Positions 27,886 through 36,863 of a stretch of 64,000 nt of DNA are shown here, piece by piece. Numbering within the stretch: the first letter of the stretch is position 1; each line of letters starts with the position of its first letter. A model generated the notes under the pieces. It had not been told where the DNA came from. It saw only the letters and a list, made by a program, of their open reading frames with translations, and did no database searches. The position numbers and the translations under genes are program-made. The stretch comes from VRUE01 sp963837695 (GTDB lineage Bacteria; Actinomycetota; Thermoleophilia; Solirubrobacterales; 70-9), in the NCBI GenBank assembly GCA_963837695.1, contig CAWINZ010000003.1, positions 248,001 to 312,000 on the forward strand, written 5' to 3'.

Positions 27886-29516
27886 CCTCAATCCACCGAT
27901 TCACCCGCACGGATAGGCGAACGGCCGCCGACGACCGTCTGAACGGCGAGATCCGCCGGCTCGAAGGTGTGCCCCGGCGACGCCGAGCCGCCGTAGGCCA
28001 TTCGCCACGGCCGGACGACCGAGAAGCCAGCAGGCCGAGACGACCGGGGTGAGCGGTCGATGCGTGAAGCAGATGAGGGATGGTCAGGCCGCGGCCGGCA
28101 GCGCCCTGATCCGCTCGAGCGCCTCGACGAACGCGTCCCGCCAGGGCCAGCGGGCGGGCAGGTGCAGGGTGGTGCGCCGGGCGGTGCGGGTGAGCCGGCC
28201 CGGCAGCGCGATCAGCCAGCGGCGGATCGTCCGGGCGGCGCGCCAGGTCTCGTCCTCGAGGCCGAGCTGCCCGACCCAACGCGAGAGGTTGTGGGCAAGG
28301 CAGGCGATCACAGTCCAGGCGGCGTTGGCGGCGAAGCTCCCCGAGGGAAAGTGGGCGAGCGCCTGATCCTTCAGGTCGCGGATCGCAAGCTCCACCTCGG
28401 CGTGGTCGCGGTGCTCGGCGTCGACGGTGTGCATGTCCTCGCTGCGGTTGGTGAGGAAGGCGAAGTGGCGCCAGTAGGCAAACAGCTCCTCCTGGCCCTC
28501 CTGGGCGTGCAGGTGGACGCGGCGGACCACCAGTCGCCGGCCGCCGTAGGTGGTCTCGGCGAGCTCGCAGATCCCCGTCTCGGGGTAGTCGGGGACGGGC
28601 TGCCAGGCTTCCTCGGGGATCTCGGCGATCCGCTCTGCCATGCGCTTGTGCTGGGTGACGGCGATCGAGAAGAGGCACCCCGTCTTCTCCAGGTAGGCGA
28701 TCACCTTGCCGGAGTAAAAGCCGGAGTCGGCCCGGAGGAGGATCTCTCCTTCGGCCCCGGCCCTTCGCACCCTGGTGATCAGCTCTTCGCAGAAGCGCAG
28801 GGCGCCGCGCCCCGACGCCGCCGCTCCCTTCCGCGCCCGCACGTGCAGGACCTCGCCGGTGCCGCCGCGCGTGGCGAGCAGCGGGTGATAGCCCCGCACC
28901 CCGGTATAGCCGCGGGAGGCGCCCTGCTTCTTGGCGCCTTTGGCCTCGCCGAGGAAGGAGTCGACATCGATCACCAGGCGTCCTTCTCCGGGACCCGCGC
29001 CCATCGCCCAGGCGCGCCTTATGGCCTCCGCCAGTACCCGGTCGAGCTGGCGGACGTGGCCGAAGGTGAAGGCGCGCAGGAAGGTGCCGAGCGTGGATGG
29101 CGCCATCGCCTTGTGGCCGAGCAGCGCCTCGGTGGCGCCAGCGCGCAGCACGTCCGTGTCGTCGATCGAGTCCGCACCGGCGACGATCGCGTGCAGCAAG
29201 GTCAGCACCTTGCGCCCGGGACGGGCGGCGCCCGACCGCTCCCCGAGCTTGACCATCGCATCGACCAGCGACTCGATCCCGAGCCGCCTGCTCAAGGTGG
29301 CGATTAAGGCCAACCCGGCGTTGGCGATCAGCCGCTCGTCGTCGAACTCCACGCGCATCGAGTCAGGACGCACGGACCTCGCAACTGCCTTCACCATGTG
29401 GGTGACCTCCTGATCGAGGGCCGCGGCTGCCTCAATCAGCCGCTTCATGCCCCTTCAGGAGGTCATTTTCATGACGGGAGCGGACGGATCAGGTGTGGTG
29501 AATCGGTGGATTGAGG
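27886..29516. mobile_element. IS1380-family insertion sequence
   Basis: Complete-looking element of 1631 bp. The 20-bp terminal inverted repeats are perfect (27886-27905 and 29497-29516, CCTCAATCCACCGATTCACC). The flanking CTTAG at 27881-27885 and 29517-29521 is a likely target duplication. It holds one transposase gene on the minus strand and about 180 bases of left-end noncoding DNA. Confidence 0.9.
28084..29448 (-). CDS. IS1380-family transposase
   Basis: 454-aa DDE transposase. Conserved acidic positions are in VIDVDSFLGEAKGAKKQGA (first D region), LLRADSGFYSGKVI (second D) and HRDHAEVELAIRDLKDQA (E/R-K region). Uninterrupted and near the family's normal length, with intact terminal repeats, so the element may be active. 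It has landed in decayed integrase-associated DNA left of a tRNA-Leu fragment. Confidence 0.93.
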   Translation of the reverse strand: MKRLIEAAAALDQEVTHMVKAVARSVRPDSMRVEFDDERLIANAGLALIATLSRRLGIESLVDAMVKLGERSGAARPGRKVLTLLHAIVAGADSIDDTDVLRAGATEALLGHKAMAPSTLGTFLRAFTFGHVRQLDRVLAEAIRRAWAMGAGPGEGRLVIDVDSFLGEAKGAKKQGASRGYTGVRGYHPLLATRGGTGEVLHVRARKGAAASGRGALRFCEELITRVRRAGAEGEILLRADSGFYSGKVIAYLEKTGCLFSIAVTQHKRMAERIAEIPEEAWQPVPDYPETGICELAETTYGGRRLVVRRVHLHAQEGQEELFAYWRHFAFLTNRSEDMHTVDAEHRDHAEVELAIRDLKDQALAHFPSGSFAANAAWTVIACLAHNLSRWVGQLGLEDETWRAARTIRRWLIALPGRLTRTARRTTLHLPARWPWRDAFVEALERIRALPAAA

Positions 29517-29580
29517 CTTAGATCGGCTTTCGCCGGTTCGCGGCAGCATCACGGCATGGGCAAGATGTCTGGGCGGCACC

Positions 29581-29607
29581 GGACTGGCGCACCGACTGGC
29601 GCACGAG
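29581..29607. repeat. Direct repeat of 40714-40740
   Basis: A 27-base block containing ACTGGCGCAC twice, matching 40714-40740 at 26 of 27 positions. Both copies sit at the same distance before a terminator-like hairpin and tRNA-Leu sequence. It is probably the tail of an integrase gene or of its flank, duplicated with the attachment region. Confidence 0.75.
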
Positions 29608-29645
29608 ACGGCTCGGCCGGATCGCGCTGATCCCTTCTAACGCAG

Positions 29646-29668
29646 AAACCCCCGCTTTGCGGGGGTTT
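29646..29668 (-). terminator. Terminator hairpin carried with the tRNA-Leu fragment
   Basis: Perfect 10-bp stem AAACCCCCGC-TTT-GCGGGGGTTT, 4 bases from the tRNA fragment. It matches in position and sequence the hairpin just past the real tRNA-Leu 3' end at 40780-40801. Confidence 0.7.
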
Positions 29669-29672
29669 CCGA

Positions 29673-29726
29673 TGCGGCTGAATGGAGTCGAACAATCACG
29701 TCCCGTAAAGGACACAAGCCCCTCAA
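29673..29726 (-). repeat. tRNA-Leu 3' half, distal attachment-site copy
   Basis: 54-base copy of the 3' half of tRNA-Leu (40806-40859), from the discriminator base to the anticodon loop, with three differences. Two are paired changes in the variable-arm stem (GTCC/GGAC against GCCC/GGGC), so pairing is kept. This is what a tRNA-targeting integrase leaves at the far end of its element. Confidence 0.9.
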
Positions 29727-29795
29727 AATCGCTGGTTTGAGGGGATCTAGGGTTATGTGCGGTTCTCTGAGGTGATCTCAGGTGCTCTGAGGTGA
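29719..29795. promoter_or_regulatory. Candidate integrase core and arm sites
   Basis: CCCCTCAAA (29719-29727) and TTTGAGGGG (29736-29744) form a perfect inverted repeat around 8 bases, the form of tyrosine-integrase core sites. To the right, CTCTGAGGTGA occurs twice with a 20-base period (29765-29775, 29785-29795), possibly arm-type sites. The role is inferred. Confidence 0.5.
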
Positions 29796-29924
29796 CGTGA
29801 GATAGCGCGAAATTGGTCCGTCAGACGGTCCGCTGGGGTCGTGCCCGAAAACGCGGCAGCCCCAGGGGACTACGTGAACGCGGCTTCGACCAGCCGTAGA
29901 TCCTCACCGGATGGTCAAGGACTC

Positions 29925-32900
29925 TCACGGAGCGCCGAACATCGCCTCCAGGCGTGCCGCGAGGGTGACGTCGCCCTCGACGCTGCAGCGCCCGGCGACC
30001 ATTGCGGTCAGGGGGTCCTGCTTACCCGCCAACACCCGTACCCAGTCCGCGAGACCGAAGTGGATCGTCACCGCTGCGTCTAGCGGCGCCGGCTCGATCA
30101 GTCGCGCACGGCCGGCGCGGGAGTCGACCTCGATTGCCCAGCGCCATGGAGAGTCGGGGGGCGGCTCGATCGCGTAGGGCTCCAGCTCGTAGGCGATCAT
30201 TCCGCTGAAGCCGCCGGCATGGGCCGGCTGGAATCCGCGTGCGACACTTTTCATCAGTGCTCGCTGGCGTCGCGGCTCGGCGAAGCGGCGCTCGAGCTCG
30301 GCGTCGTCGAGCCCGGCTGCCATCGCCGCCAGCGCCCGCCGCGTTCCCCTGGTCCTGATCGCCCGGATCGGGCGGGACCGCTGCTCGGCGGCTCGCGCCG
30401 GCCTCGGCGGCTTTCGCCCCTCGAGCTCGGCTCTGACTTCGGCCGCGCAGCGCGCGACCAGGCTGAGGCCGTATCGGGCGGCCATCTCTTCGCCCTCGGC
30501 GAGCGCCGCCTGCGCCTCCTCGGCGGCGCCGCAGCGATGCAGCGCGCTGGCCAGGTCCACCCGAGCCCATGCTCTGGTCAAGACGAGGTCGAGCTCGTCG
30601 GCTTGCTCGACCGCCTCACGCAGCTCCTCGATGGCAGCCTCCGGCCTGCCGGCCAGGAGCTCCAGGCGGCCGATCAGCCACTCGGGCAGGTTGCCGAAGA
30701 ACAGCGAGGGCGGCGCCTGGATCAGATATGGGCGCAGCGGCTCCAGCAGAGTCCGCAGTCGCTCTCCGGCAGCCTGGTCGCCGATCTGCGTTGCGGTCAA
30801 GGCGAGGTAGCACAAGCCGGCGGGCACGTGCCCGTCCGGCCGTCGGATCAGCGCCAGGTCGGCGGAAAGCGCTTTCTCGAGCCGCTCGCCCGCGATCTCA
30901 TCCTCTCCGCCCAGGGCCGCGCCGAAGGCGACCAGGGTCGTCAGCGACCCCTGCGCGACGACGGCGTCCATCACCTCCCAGAGAGCGCGGCCCAGCTTCG
31001 CCTCGGCGTCGAACATCAATCCGTTCACGGACAGGAACGTGAGCTCGACCGAAACCTGGATGTCCGGGCGCAGCCGCCGCAGGACCGCTCCAGCGCGACG
31101 GACCAACGCCTCGCCGCCCGCGCGGTCGCCGCGATCCATCAGGCGCGAGCCACGACAGACGTCCAGCTCCCAGGTGAAGCGAGGGCTGCCCAGGCGCTCG
31201 GCGATCTCCCCGGCGCGCTCGATCGCCGCTTCGCATTCCGGTATGCGACGCAGCGCGTAGTGGGCCACCGCCGACCACATCACCGTGCGAAACAGCAGCT
31301 CCTCGCGTCCGCAGTCCTCGGCGATCTCGACCAGCTCAAGGATCTCCCCGAACATGCCGTAGACGGCCATCGGGTCGGCGCCGCGGGAAAACTCCGCGGC
31401 CAGTCGCGTGAAGCGTGCCAGCACCTCCGATTCGCCGTCGCGGAGGCGCCTGCCCAGCTGCTCGGCACGCCTGGCCAGCTCGGGCATCACGTCGTCGTCG
31501 TCGGTGAACGCCAGCAAATAGGCGAGTCGGAAGGTGATCCGCAGTGCCAGGCGCGGTTCCTCCTCGCCGAGGGCCTCGAGGGCCTCGCGCAGGAGATCGA
31601 CCGCCGTGGTGTCGCCGGTGTCCACCTCCCAGCCGAAGCCGACGTCGCCGCCGGCGAAGCCGAGGGCGGCACGGGCGAGCAACGCGGAGTCGCCGATCGT
31701 TCGCGCCGCGTCGCCCGCGGCGCGAAAAGCCTGGCGCGCGCGGACCAGGTCGGCGGCGAGCAGCTCCTGCTCGCCGAGCTCCAACAGCACCGGGGCGCGG
31801 GCAGAAAGGTCGCTGTCGGGAAGCAGGGCGAGCGCGCTGCGCATGTGGTGGGCGGCCTGCTCGTGATCGTGGTCGGCGGCGGCCGCCTCGGCCGCCGCCT
31901 GGTGGGCGGCTGTCGCCGGCTCGGGGCCGGCCACGGCCAGCGCCAGGCCGTAATGGCGCGCCAGCTCGGCCGGCTCCGCGCCGGGCTCCTCCTCCAGCGC
32001 CCGCGCTATCGCGAGGTGCAGGCGCGCCTGAGCCGCGTCGCCGGCGCCGGCGAGCAGCGCCTCGCGGATCAGGGCGTGGGGGAAGGCGATCGTCGGCTGG
32101 GCCGTGGCCACGTCGTCCACCAGTCGCTCCGAGAGCGCCTCCGCCACGGCGCGGTCGGCCTCCTCGGGCTCGAGGCCGGCGACCTTAGCCGCTAGGGCGA
32201 TCGGCGCAGAGGGGCCGATCGCCGCAGCCGCGCCGAGCAGCTTCTCGGTCTCGGGGTCCAGCCGACCCAGCCGCTCCTCGACGAGATCGCCGACCGCGTC
32301 GGGCACGGGCGCCTCCTCCAGCGCCTCGGTCTCCCGCAGCGCGCCCTGGCTGTCGAGGTCGCGCGCCAGCTCCCCGGCGAAGAACGGGTTGCCCGAGGTG
32401 CGCTTCTCGAGCCGCGCCGCGAGCCGCGGCGTGATCGCCCGCCCCAGCCGGGCCCCGACCAGCGCCGCCAGGCCGGAGGCGTCCAGGCCCTCCAGGCGCA
32501 GCTCGCTGAGGTCGCCGGTGCGGCGCAGGTCGGCAAGCGCCCGGGAGACGGGATGCCCGCGCCCCATCTCGCGATCGCGCGCGGTCACCACCAGCACCAT
32601 GCGGTCCGGCGCGCTGCCCAGCAGGTGCTCGAGCGCCTGGGCGGATGCCGCGTCGCACCAGTGGGCGTCGTCGAGCACCAGGTGCAGCGGCGATTCCCCG
32701 GCAGCGCACGCCAGCGCGGCGCTGATGCCGTTCAGCAGCCGGTAGCGAGCACCCTCTGCGGCCACCATCGCCCCGGCCCCGGTCCGCTCGGCGACTCCGG
32801 CGTGCTCGCCGAGCTGTGGCACGAGTGCGGAGAGCTCGGGCCCGGCCGCGTCGGCGAGCCGCGCGCGCCAGACCTCGTCGCCCGCCAGCGCCAGCTCGCC

Positions 32901-33770
32901 GATCGCCCGCACCCACGGCTCGAAGGCGATGACCGGCTCGGGCGGGCAGCGCGCCAGCGCCACCACCGCCCCCTGAGCATGCGCATCGGCGGCCGCTGCG
33001 GCCGCGTGGCGGGTCTTGCCGATTCCCGGTTCTCCGAGGATCAGCACCGCTCGGCGTCCAGGGCGCGGCGCCGTCGCCTCATGCAACATGCTGATCTCCC
33101 CGTCCCGGCCGATCAGCGGCTCCTCGGCGTATGCGGCGAGCAGCCGTGGCATCGAGATGTCGACCTGACCGACAACCTCCTCCTCCGCCGCGCGGCTCTC
33201 GGGCGCCTCGGCGCTCACCGGCTCTACGCTGTCGGCTGCCAGGTCTCGCCAGCGCAACTTCGCCGCCCGCACAGGGGTCGGCACGCCCTTCAGCTCGAAG
33301 TCGCGAGCCGCATCCAGGGCCACCCCGTCGCGCGAGGCTACAAGGCCTGCCACTAGCTCCTGCACCAGGACCTCCCCGGTTCCAGCCGCAGACGACAGTC
33401 GGCTCGCGATCACCACGGTCATGCCGTGCAGGTCCTCTCCGTCGGGGATCGGCTCGCCCGCTGCCACTCCCACCCGGGCGGCGATCCCGATCCCACCGTG
33501 GGCGGTGTCCAGGCGCTCGACCGCCGTCTGGATGGCGGCGGCGGCGCGCAGGGCGCCCAGGGCGCTCTCGAATCTCGCCATGGCTCCGTCGCCGAGCGTC
33601 TTCACCACCCGACCTCCGGCGAGGGAGACCGCAGTGCTCACATCCTCCTGATGGGCGCGGCGCACTCGCTCCATGCGATCGTCGCCCAGCTCGGCAAGCA
33701 ACGCGGTCGAGTCGACCAGGTCGCTGAACACGACAATCGCCACCCCGCTCATCCGGGAATCTTCTCGCAT
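29925..33770 (-). CDS. Class III cyclase-ATPase-TPR regulator with C-terminal SCP2 domain
   Basis: 1281-aa multidomain protein. Residues 8-175: nucleotide cyclase homology domain with candidate metal Asp D17 (VFSDLVDST) and D61 (KTLGDG); the helix with VVIASRL keeps Arg but not the usual Asn of NxxxR. Residues about 215-560: STAND/AAA ATPase with P-loop GEPGIGKT at 246-253 and VLDDAHWCD as Walker B. Then about 600 residues of helical TPR-like repeats. The last 100 or so residues look like a sterol-carrier SCP2 domain (VTIHFGLADWVRVLAGKQDP, then VEGD). ATG 33752 is an alternative start. Cargo of the tRNA-Leu island. Confidence 0.85.
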   Translation of the reverse strand: MREDSRMSGVAIVVFSDLVDSTALLAELGDDRMERVRRAHQEDVSTAVSLAGGRVVKTLGDGAMARFESALGALRAAAAIQTAVERLDTAHGGIGIAARVGVAAGEPIPDGEDLHGMTVVIASRLSSAAGTGEVLVQELVAGLVASRDGVALDAARDFELKGVPTPVRAAKLRWRDLAADSVEPVSAEAPESRAAEEEVVGQVDISMPRLLAAYAEEPLIGRDGEISMLHEATAPRPGRRAVLILGEPGIGKTRHAAAAAADAHAQGAVVALARCPPEPVIAFEPWVRAIGELALAGDEVWRARLADAAGPELSALVPQLGEHAGVAERTGAGAMVAAEGARYRLLNGISAALACAAGESPLHLVLDDAHWCDAASAQALEHLLGSAPDRMVLVVTARDREMGRGHPVSRALADLRRTGDLSELRLEGLDASGLAALVGARLGRAITPRLAARLEKRTSGNPFFAGELARDLDSQGALRETEALEEAPVPDAVGDLVEERLGRLDPETEKLLGAAAAIGPSAPIALAAKVAGLEPEEADRAVAEALSERLVDDVATAQPTIAFPHALIREALLAGAGDAAQARLHLAIARALEEEPGAEPAELARHYGLALAVAGPEPATAAHQAAAEAAAADHDHEQAAHHMRSALALLPDSDLSARAPVLLELGEQELLAADLVRARQAFRAAGDAARTIGDSALLARAALGFAGGDVGFGWEVDTGDTTAVDLLREALEALGEEEPRLALRITFRLAYLLAFTDDDDVMPELARRAEQLGRRLRDGESEVLARFTRLAAEFSRGADPMAVYGMFGEILELVEIAEDCGREELLFRTVMWSAVAHYALRRIPECEAAIERAGEIAERLGSPRFTWELDVCRGSRLMDRGDRAGGEALVRRAGAVLRRLRPDIQVSVELTFLSVNGLMFDAEAKLGRALWEVMDAVVAQGSLTTLVAFGAALGGEDEIAGERLEKALSADLALIRRPDGHVPAGLCYLALTATQIGDQAAGERLRTLLEPLRPYLIQAPPSLFFGNLPEWLIGRLELLAGRPEAAIEELREAVEQADELDLVLTRAWARVDLASALHRCGAAEEAQAALAEGEEMAARYGLSLVARCAAEVRAELEGRKPPRPARAAEQRSRPIRAIRTRGTRRALAAMAAGLDDAELERRFAEPRRQRALMKSVARGFQPAHAGGFSGMIAYELEPYAIEPPPDSPWRWAIEVDSRAGRARLIEPAPLDAAVTIHFGLADWVRVLAGKQDPLTAMVAGRCSVEGDVTLAARLEAMFGAP

Positions 33771-34118
33771 TACCTCACATCAGTGTGAAAGGTCAGCGGC
33801 GGGTCCCCGCTGTCAGGCGATCCAGGATCTCCTCACCGTGCTCCTCGATCGGCAGGTGCCCTCAGTGGCGGATTGCGCACGGTTGCCGATGGTGCCCGCT
33901 CACGCGGGCGGGCGGCAGGCGGCAAAGCCGCGGCCGGCGAAAGGCGCCACCCCCCAGTACACGCCCCGCGGGCGGCGGCGCCGGGCAAGGGCTACCCACA
34001 CTGCGATGCCAGCGCCGATCCCTAACCCGACTGAGGTCAGTTTGCCCATCGGCGGCCAACCTATTCCGGCCTCTGGGGAAAACATCGGCCAGCCGGCCAA
34101 ACCGATCGGTACCCAAAC
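33771..34118. other. Intergenic stretch between the two large regulators
   Basis: 348 bases without a confident gene. It probably holds the promoter of the leftward cyclase fusion and the end of the LuxR-type gene. A minus-strand reading frame of about 50 codons (start near 34049, end 33900) would encode a short single-helix membrane peptide, but codon use is mixed and there is no clear ribosome site. Confidence 0.4.
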
Positions 34119-36863
34119 TCACCGCGAGAGGCGGGCGAGCTCGACTCGGTTGGCCACCTCAAGCTTGCGATAGACGTTCGAGAGGTGGAGCTTCACCGTG
34201 CTGCGCGAGACGAAGAGCTGTGCGGCGATCTGCGGATTGGACATGCCCTCGGCGGCGAGCTTCGCGACCTGCGACTCGACCGGCGTCAGGCTCTCCCAGC
34301 CGGCGGGCGGACGGTCGCGCGGCCCCCGGCCGCGCCGCGCATAGGCGATCGCATCCTCCAGAGCGAGCCCTTCGCCCTGCATCCAGGCTGCCCGCCAGGT
34401 GTCTCTGTCGCCGTCGAGCTTTGCGGCGATCGCTCCCAGCCGGTCCCTCGTCATCGGGGCCGGGGCGAAGTCAAGGCGGTCGTAGGCAGATGCAGCCGCT
34501 GCGGCGAGCCGGGCCGAGCGCTCCAGCTCTCCGGTCTGTGCCGCGGCCAGCGCCAGCTCCTCCAGCGTCTCCGCCGCATCGCGCTGGAGGCCCTGTTGGG
34601 CGCACGCTTGAAGCGCGAGATGCAGAAGCTCCCGGCCGCGGTCGATTTCACCGGTGTGCAACGCGGCCGATCCAGCGAGGCGCCGGCTGAGCGCGGTCAG
34701 GCGGATGCTCCCGGAACGCTCGGCGATAGCTTCGAGCTCGCGGCACTCGGCCTCAGCTTCTGCGATGTCGCCCCGCTCGAGCCCAACGCGGGCGAGCGTC
34801 TCGCGCGCCAGCGCCTGCGTGTGCAGGTGCGGCATCGCCAGCAAGCGGCTGGCCCGTTCCCGCGCCGCGTCGAGGTTTGCCGCGTGCAGCTCGGCGACCA
34901 TCAGCGCCACCTCGATCGCCGGCGCCGCGACCAGTGCGCCCGACTCCTCTGCTCGCTTCATCGCCTCGGCGCCCTCGCGGCAGGCCTGGCCGCTCTCTCC
35001 CAGCCGGGCAAGCGCCTGGATGCGGAAGCCGAGCGCCTGGAAGTGCGTCATCGTCGGCTGGTCGCCCTCCAGCTCGAGTGCGCGGTCGGCGTGCTTGAGC
35101 GCTTTCCGCGGCGAGCCGACGCTTATCTCCGACCAGGCCGCGGCCTGCTCCGCCCAGGTGCGCAGCCTCGGGTGGTCGCAGGCGGGCCGGATCGCGAGGA
35201 ACTCCTCATACGCGTCGGGCACGAGATCGAAGCGCTCGCACAGGCCGGCGGCGATCGAGAAGTTGACCAGCGCGTACGCCAGCGCAATACGGCGGCCGGA
35301 GGATCGCTCGAGCGCGACCGCCCGCTCGGCGCAGCGGAAGCCCTCAGTGAGATCCGCGCCGGTCTGGATCAGCACCGTCGAGCAGAACAGCAGGCCGGCT
35401 GCCTCCGCCTCCGCGTCCCTCAGCTCGGGGAGCAGGGTGAGCGCCGTCTGCACGTCTGCCAGCGCCTCCTCGTACTCCTCCGCCAGCAACTCGAAGACGG
35501 CTGTGCCGCTGTGCAGGACCGCACGACTTGGCGCATCGCCGTCCATGCCGGAAGAGGAGAGCGCCGCAGCGCATGCGGCGCGGCCCTCCTGGAAGTGCTC
35601 GCCCAGCACCCAGTGGCGCATCAGCGAGGCCGCCATTCCCGTCGCGGCCTGCGGGTCTCGACGGGTCGCTCTATCGAGGGCGCGACGCAGGTTCGCCGCC
35701 TCCCCGTCGATCAGGCGGTGCCCGTCTGCCTCTGCCAGCAGCTCGTCGGCCTGGGCCGCGTAGTGCCCGAACCAGGCGAGGTGGCGGGCATTCGTTTCAT
35801 CCTCTTCGTCCTCGAGCTCCAGCAGGTGGGCCGCGTACTCAGAGACCGTCTCGAGCAGCGTCCAGCGCTTTGCCTCCCGGTTCCCCGGCATCGCGACCGT
35901 CAGGCTCTTCGCCTCGAGGGAGTCGAGCAGGCCGCGGACCAGCTCTTCGCTCAGGTCGGGCGTCGCGACCGCGCGCGCGGCCTCGACCGTGAAGCCACCG
36001 GCGAACGCCGAGAGGCGCCGAAAGAGCTGTTGATCGCGATCGCTCAGGAGGCGGTAGCTCCACTCCAGCGAGGCGCCCAGCGAGTCGTGCCGGGACAGCT
36101 CGACATCGCCGGTCGCGCCCGAGACGCGTCGCTGTGCGAGCTCCTCGGCCATCCGCTCGGCCGAGACCTCCGGCAGTCGCCCCGCGGCAAGGCAGAGGGC
36201 GAGCGGCAAGCCATCCAGGGCGCGGCAGACCTCGGCGGCGGCAGCCGCCGAGCGCGGCGTGAGCTCGAAGTCGGGGTGGGCGTGGACCGCGCGATCGACG
36301 AACAGCCGCCCGGCGTCGGAGTGCATCAGCGCCGCCAGGGCGTTCCCTGTCTCGGGCTTGCCCAGCGGCTCCAAGGCGAACGCCCGCTCGGCGTCGAGCC
36401 CGAGTGGCTCCCTGCTGGTCGCGACGACCCGCGCCCGCGGCGCCGCTGCGAGCAGCTCGGCGACGACGCGGGCCACGTGCGGGAGTAGGTGCTCGCAGTT
36501 GTCGAGTACGAGGAGGGGAGGGGGCTGCGCGCCGGCGCACTCGAGCAGCACATCGCGCGGGCTGCGCCCGAACTGCTCGCGGGCACCGAACGCGCGCAGG
36601 AGCGCGTCGAGCAGCTGCTCCTCGCCTGAGACGCTTGCGAGCATCGCCGAGGCGAACTCGACCCCGTCATCCTTTCCGACGACGCGATCGGCCAACTCGA
36701 GCGCCACTCGCGTCTTGCCGCATCCGCCGGCGCCGGTGATCGTCAAGAGGCGCGCTTCGGAGAGCATCGCCTCCAGCGTTGTGAGCTCCTCCTCGCGGCC
36801 GATCAGCGGACTCCTGCCCACCATAGGTCGCCGATCCTGGCAGAAAGCGTGGAAACTGGCCAC
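34119..36863 (-). CDS. Large LuxR-type ATPase (STAND) transcription regulator
   Basis: 914-aa regulator. P-loop GAGGCGKT at residues 44-51, Walker B in LLVLDNCEHLL, winged-helix and TPR-like middle, and a C-terminal LuxR helix-turn-helix (SLTPVESQVAKLAAEGMSNP, then STVKLHLSNVYRKLEV). ATG 36824, just before GRSPLIGREEEL, is a likely alternative start and leaves room for a divergent promoter. It is divergent from and adjacent to the P450 gene, so it may control it in response to a ligand or ATP state. Confidence 0.9.
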   Translation of the reverse strand: MASFHAFCQDRRPMVGRSPLIGREEELTTLEAMLSEARLLTITGAGGCGKTRVALELADRVVGKDDGVEFASAMLASVSGEEQLLDALLRAFGAREQFGRSPRDVLLECAGAQPPPLLVLDNCEHLLPHVARVVAELLAAAPRARVVATSREPLGLDAERAFALEPLGKPETGNALAALMHSDAGRLFVDRAVHAHPDFELTPRSAAAAAEVCRALDGLPLALCLAAGRLPEVSAERMAEELAQRRVSGATGDVELSRHDSLGASLEWSYRLLSDRDQQLFRRLSAFAGGFTVEAARAVATPDLSEELVRGLLDSLEAKSLTVAMPGNREAKRWTLLETVSEYAAHLLELEDEEDETNARHLAWFGHYAAQADELLAEADGHRLIDGEAANLRRALDRATRRDPQAATGMAASLMRHWVLGEHFQEGRAACAAALSSSGMDGDAPSRAVLHSGTAVFELLAEEYEEALADVQTALTLLPELRDAEAEAAGLLFCSTVLIQTGADLTEGFRCAERAVALERSSGRRIALAYALVNFSIAAGLCERFDLVPDAYEEFLAIRPACDHPRLRTWAEQAAAWSEISVGSPRKALKHADRALELEGDQPTMTHFQALGFRIQALARLGESGQACREGAEAMKRAEESGALVAAPAIEVALMVAELHAANLDAARERASRLLAMPHLHTQALARETLARVGLERGDIAEAEAECRELEAIAERSGSIRLTALSRRLAGSAALHTGEIDRGRELLHLALQACAQQGLQRDAAETLEELALAAAQTGELERSARLAAAAASAYDRLDFAPAPMTRDRLGAIAAKLDGDRDTWRAAWMQGEGLALEDAIAYARRGRGPRDRPPAGWESLTPVESQVAKLAAEGMSNPQIAAQLFVSRSTVKLHLSNVYRKLEVANRVELARLSR

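Noticed and set aside
27719..27916. Short plus-strand frame with a hydrophobic stretch
   Set aside because: It crosses the left end of the IS1380 element, so its end is not native; the start lies in decayed DNA.
29673..29726. Possible second tRNA-Leu gene
   Set aside because: Only the 3' half is present; acceptor 5' strand, D arm and half the anticodon stem are missing.
29765..29795. CRISPR-like short repeats
   Set aside because: Only two 11-bp repeats with a 20-base period, no spacers or cas genes.
33900..34049. Possible small single-helix membrane protein
   Set aside because: Mixed codon use, no clear ribosome site and no neighbour support.
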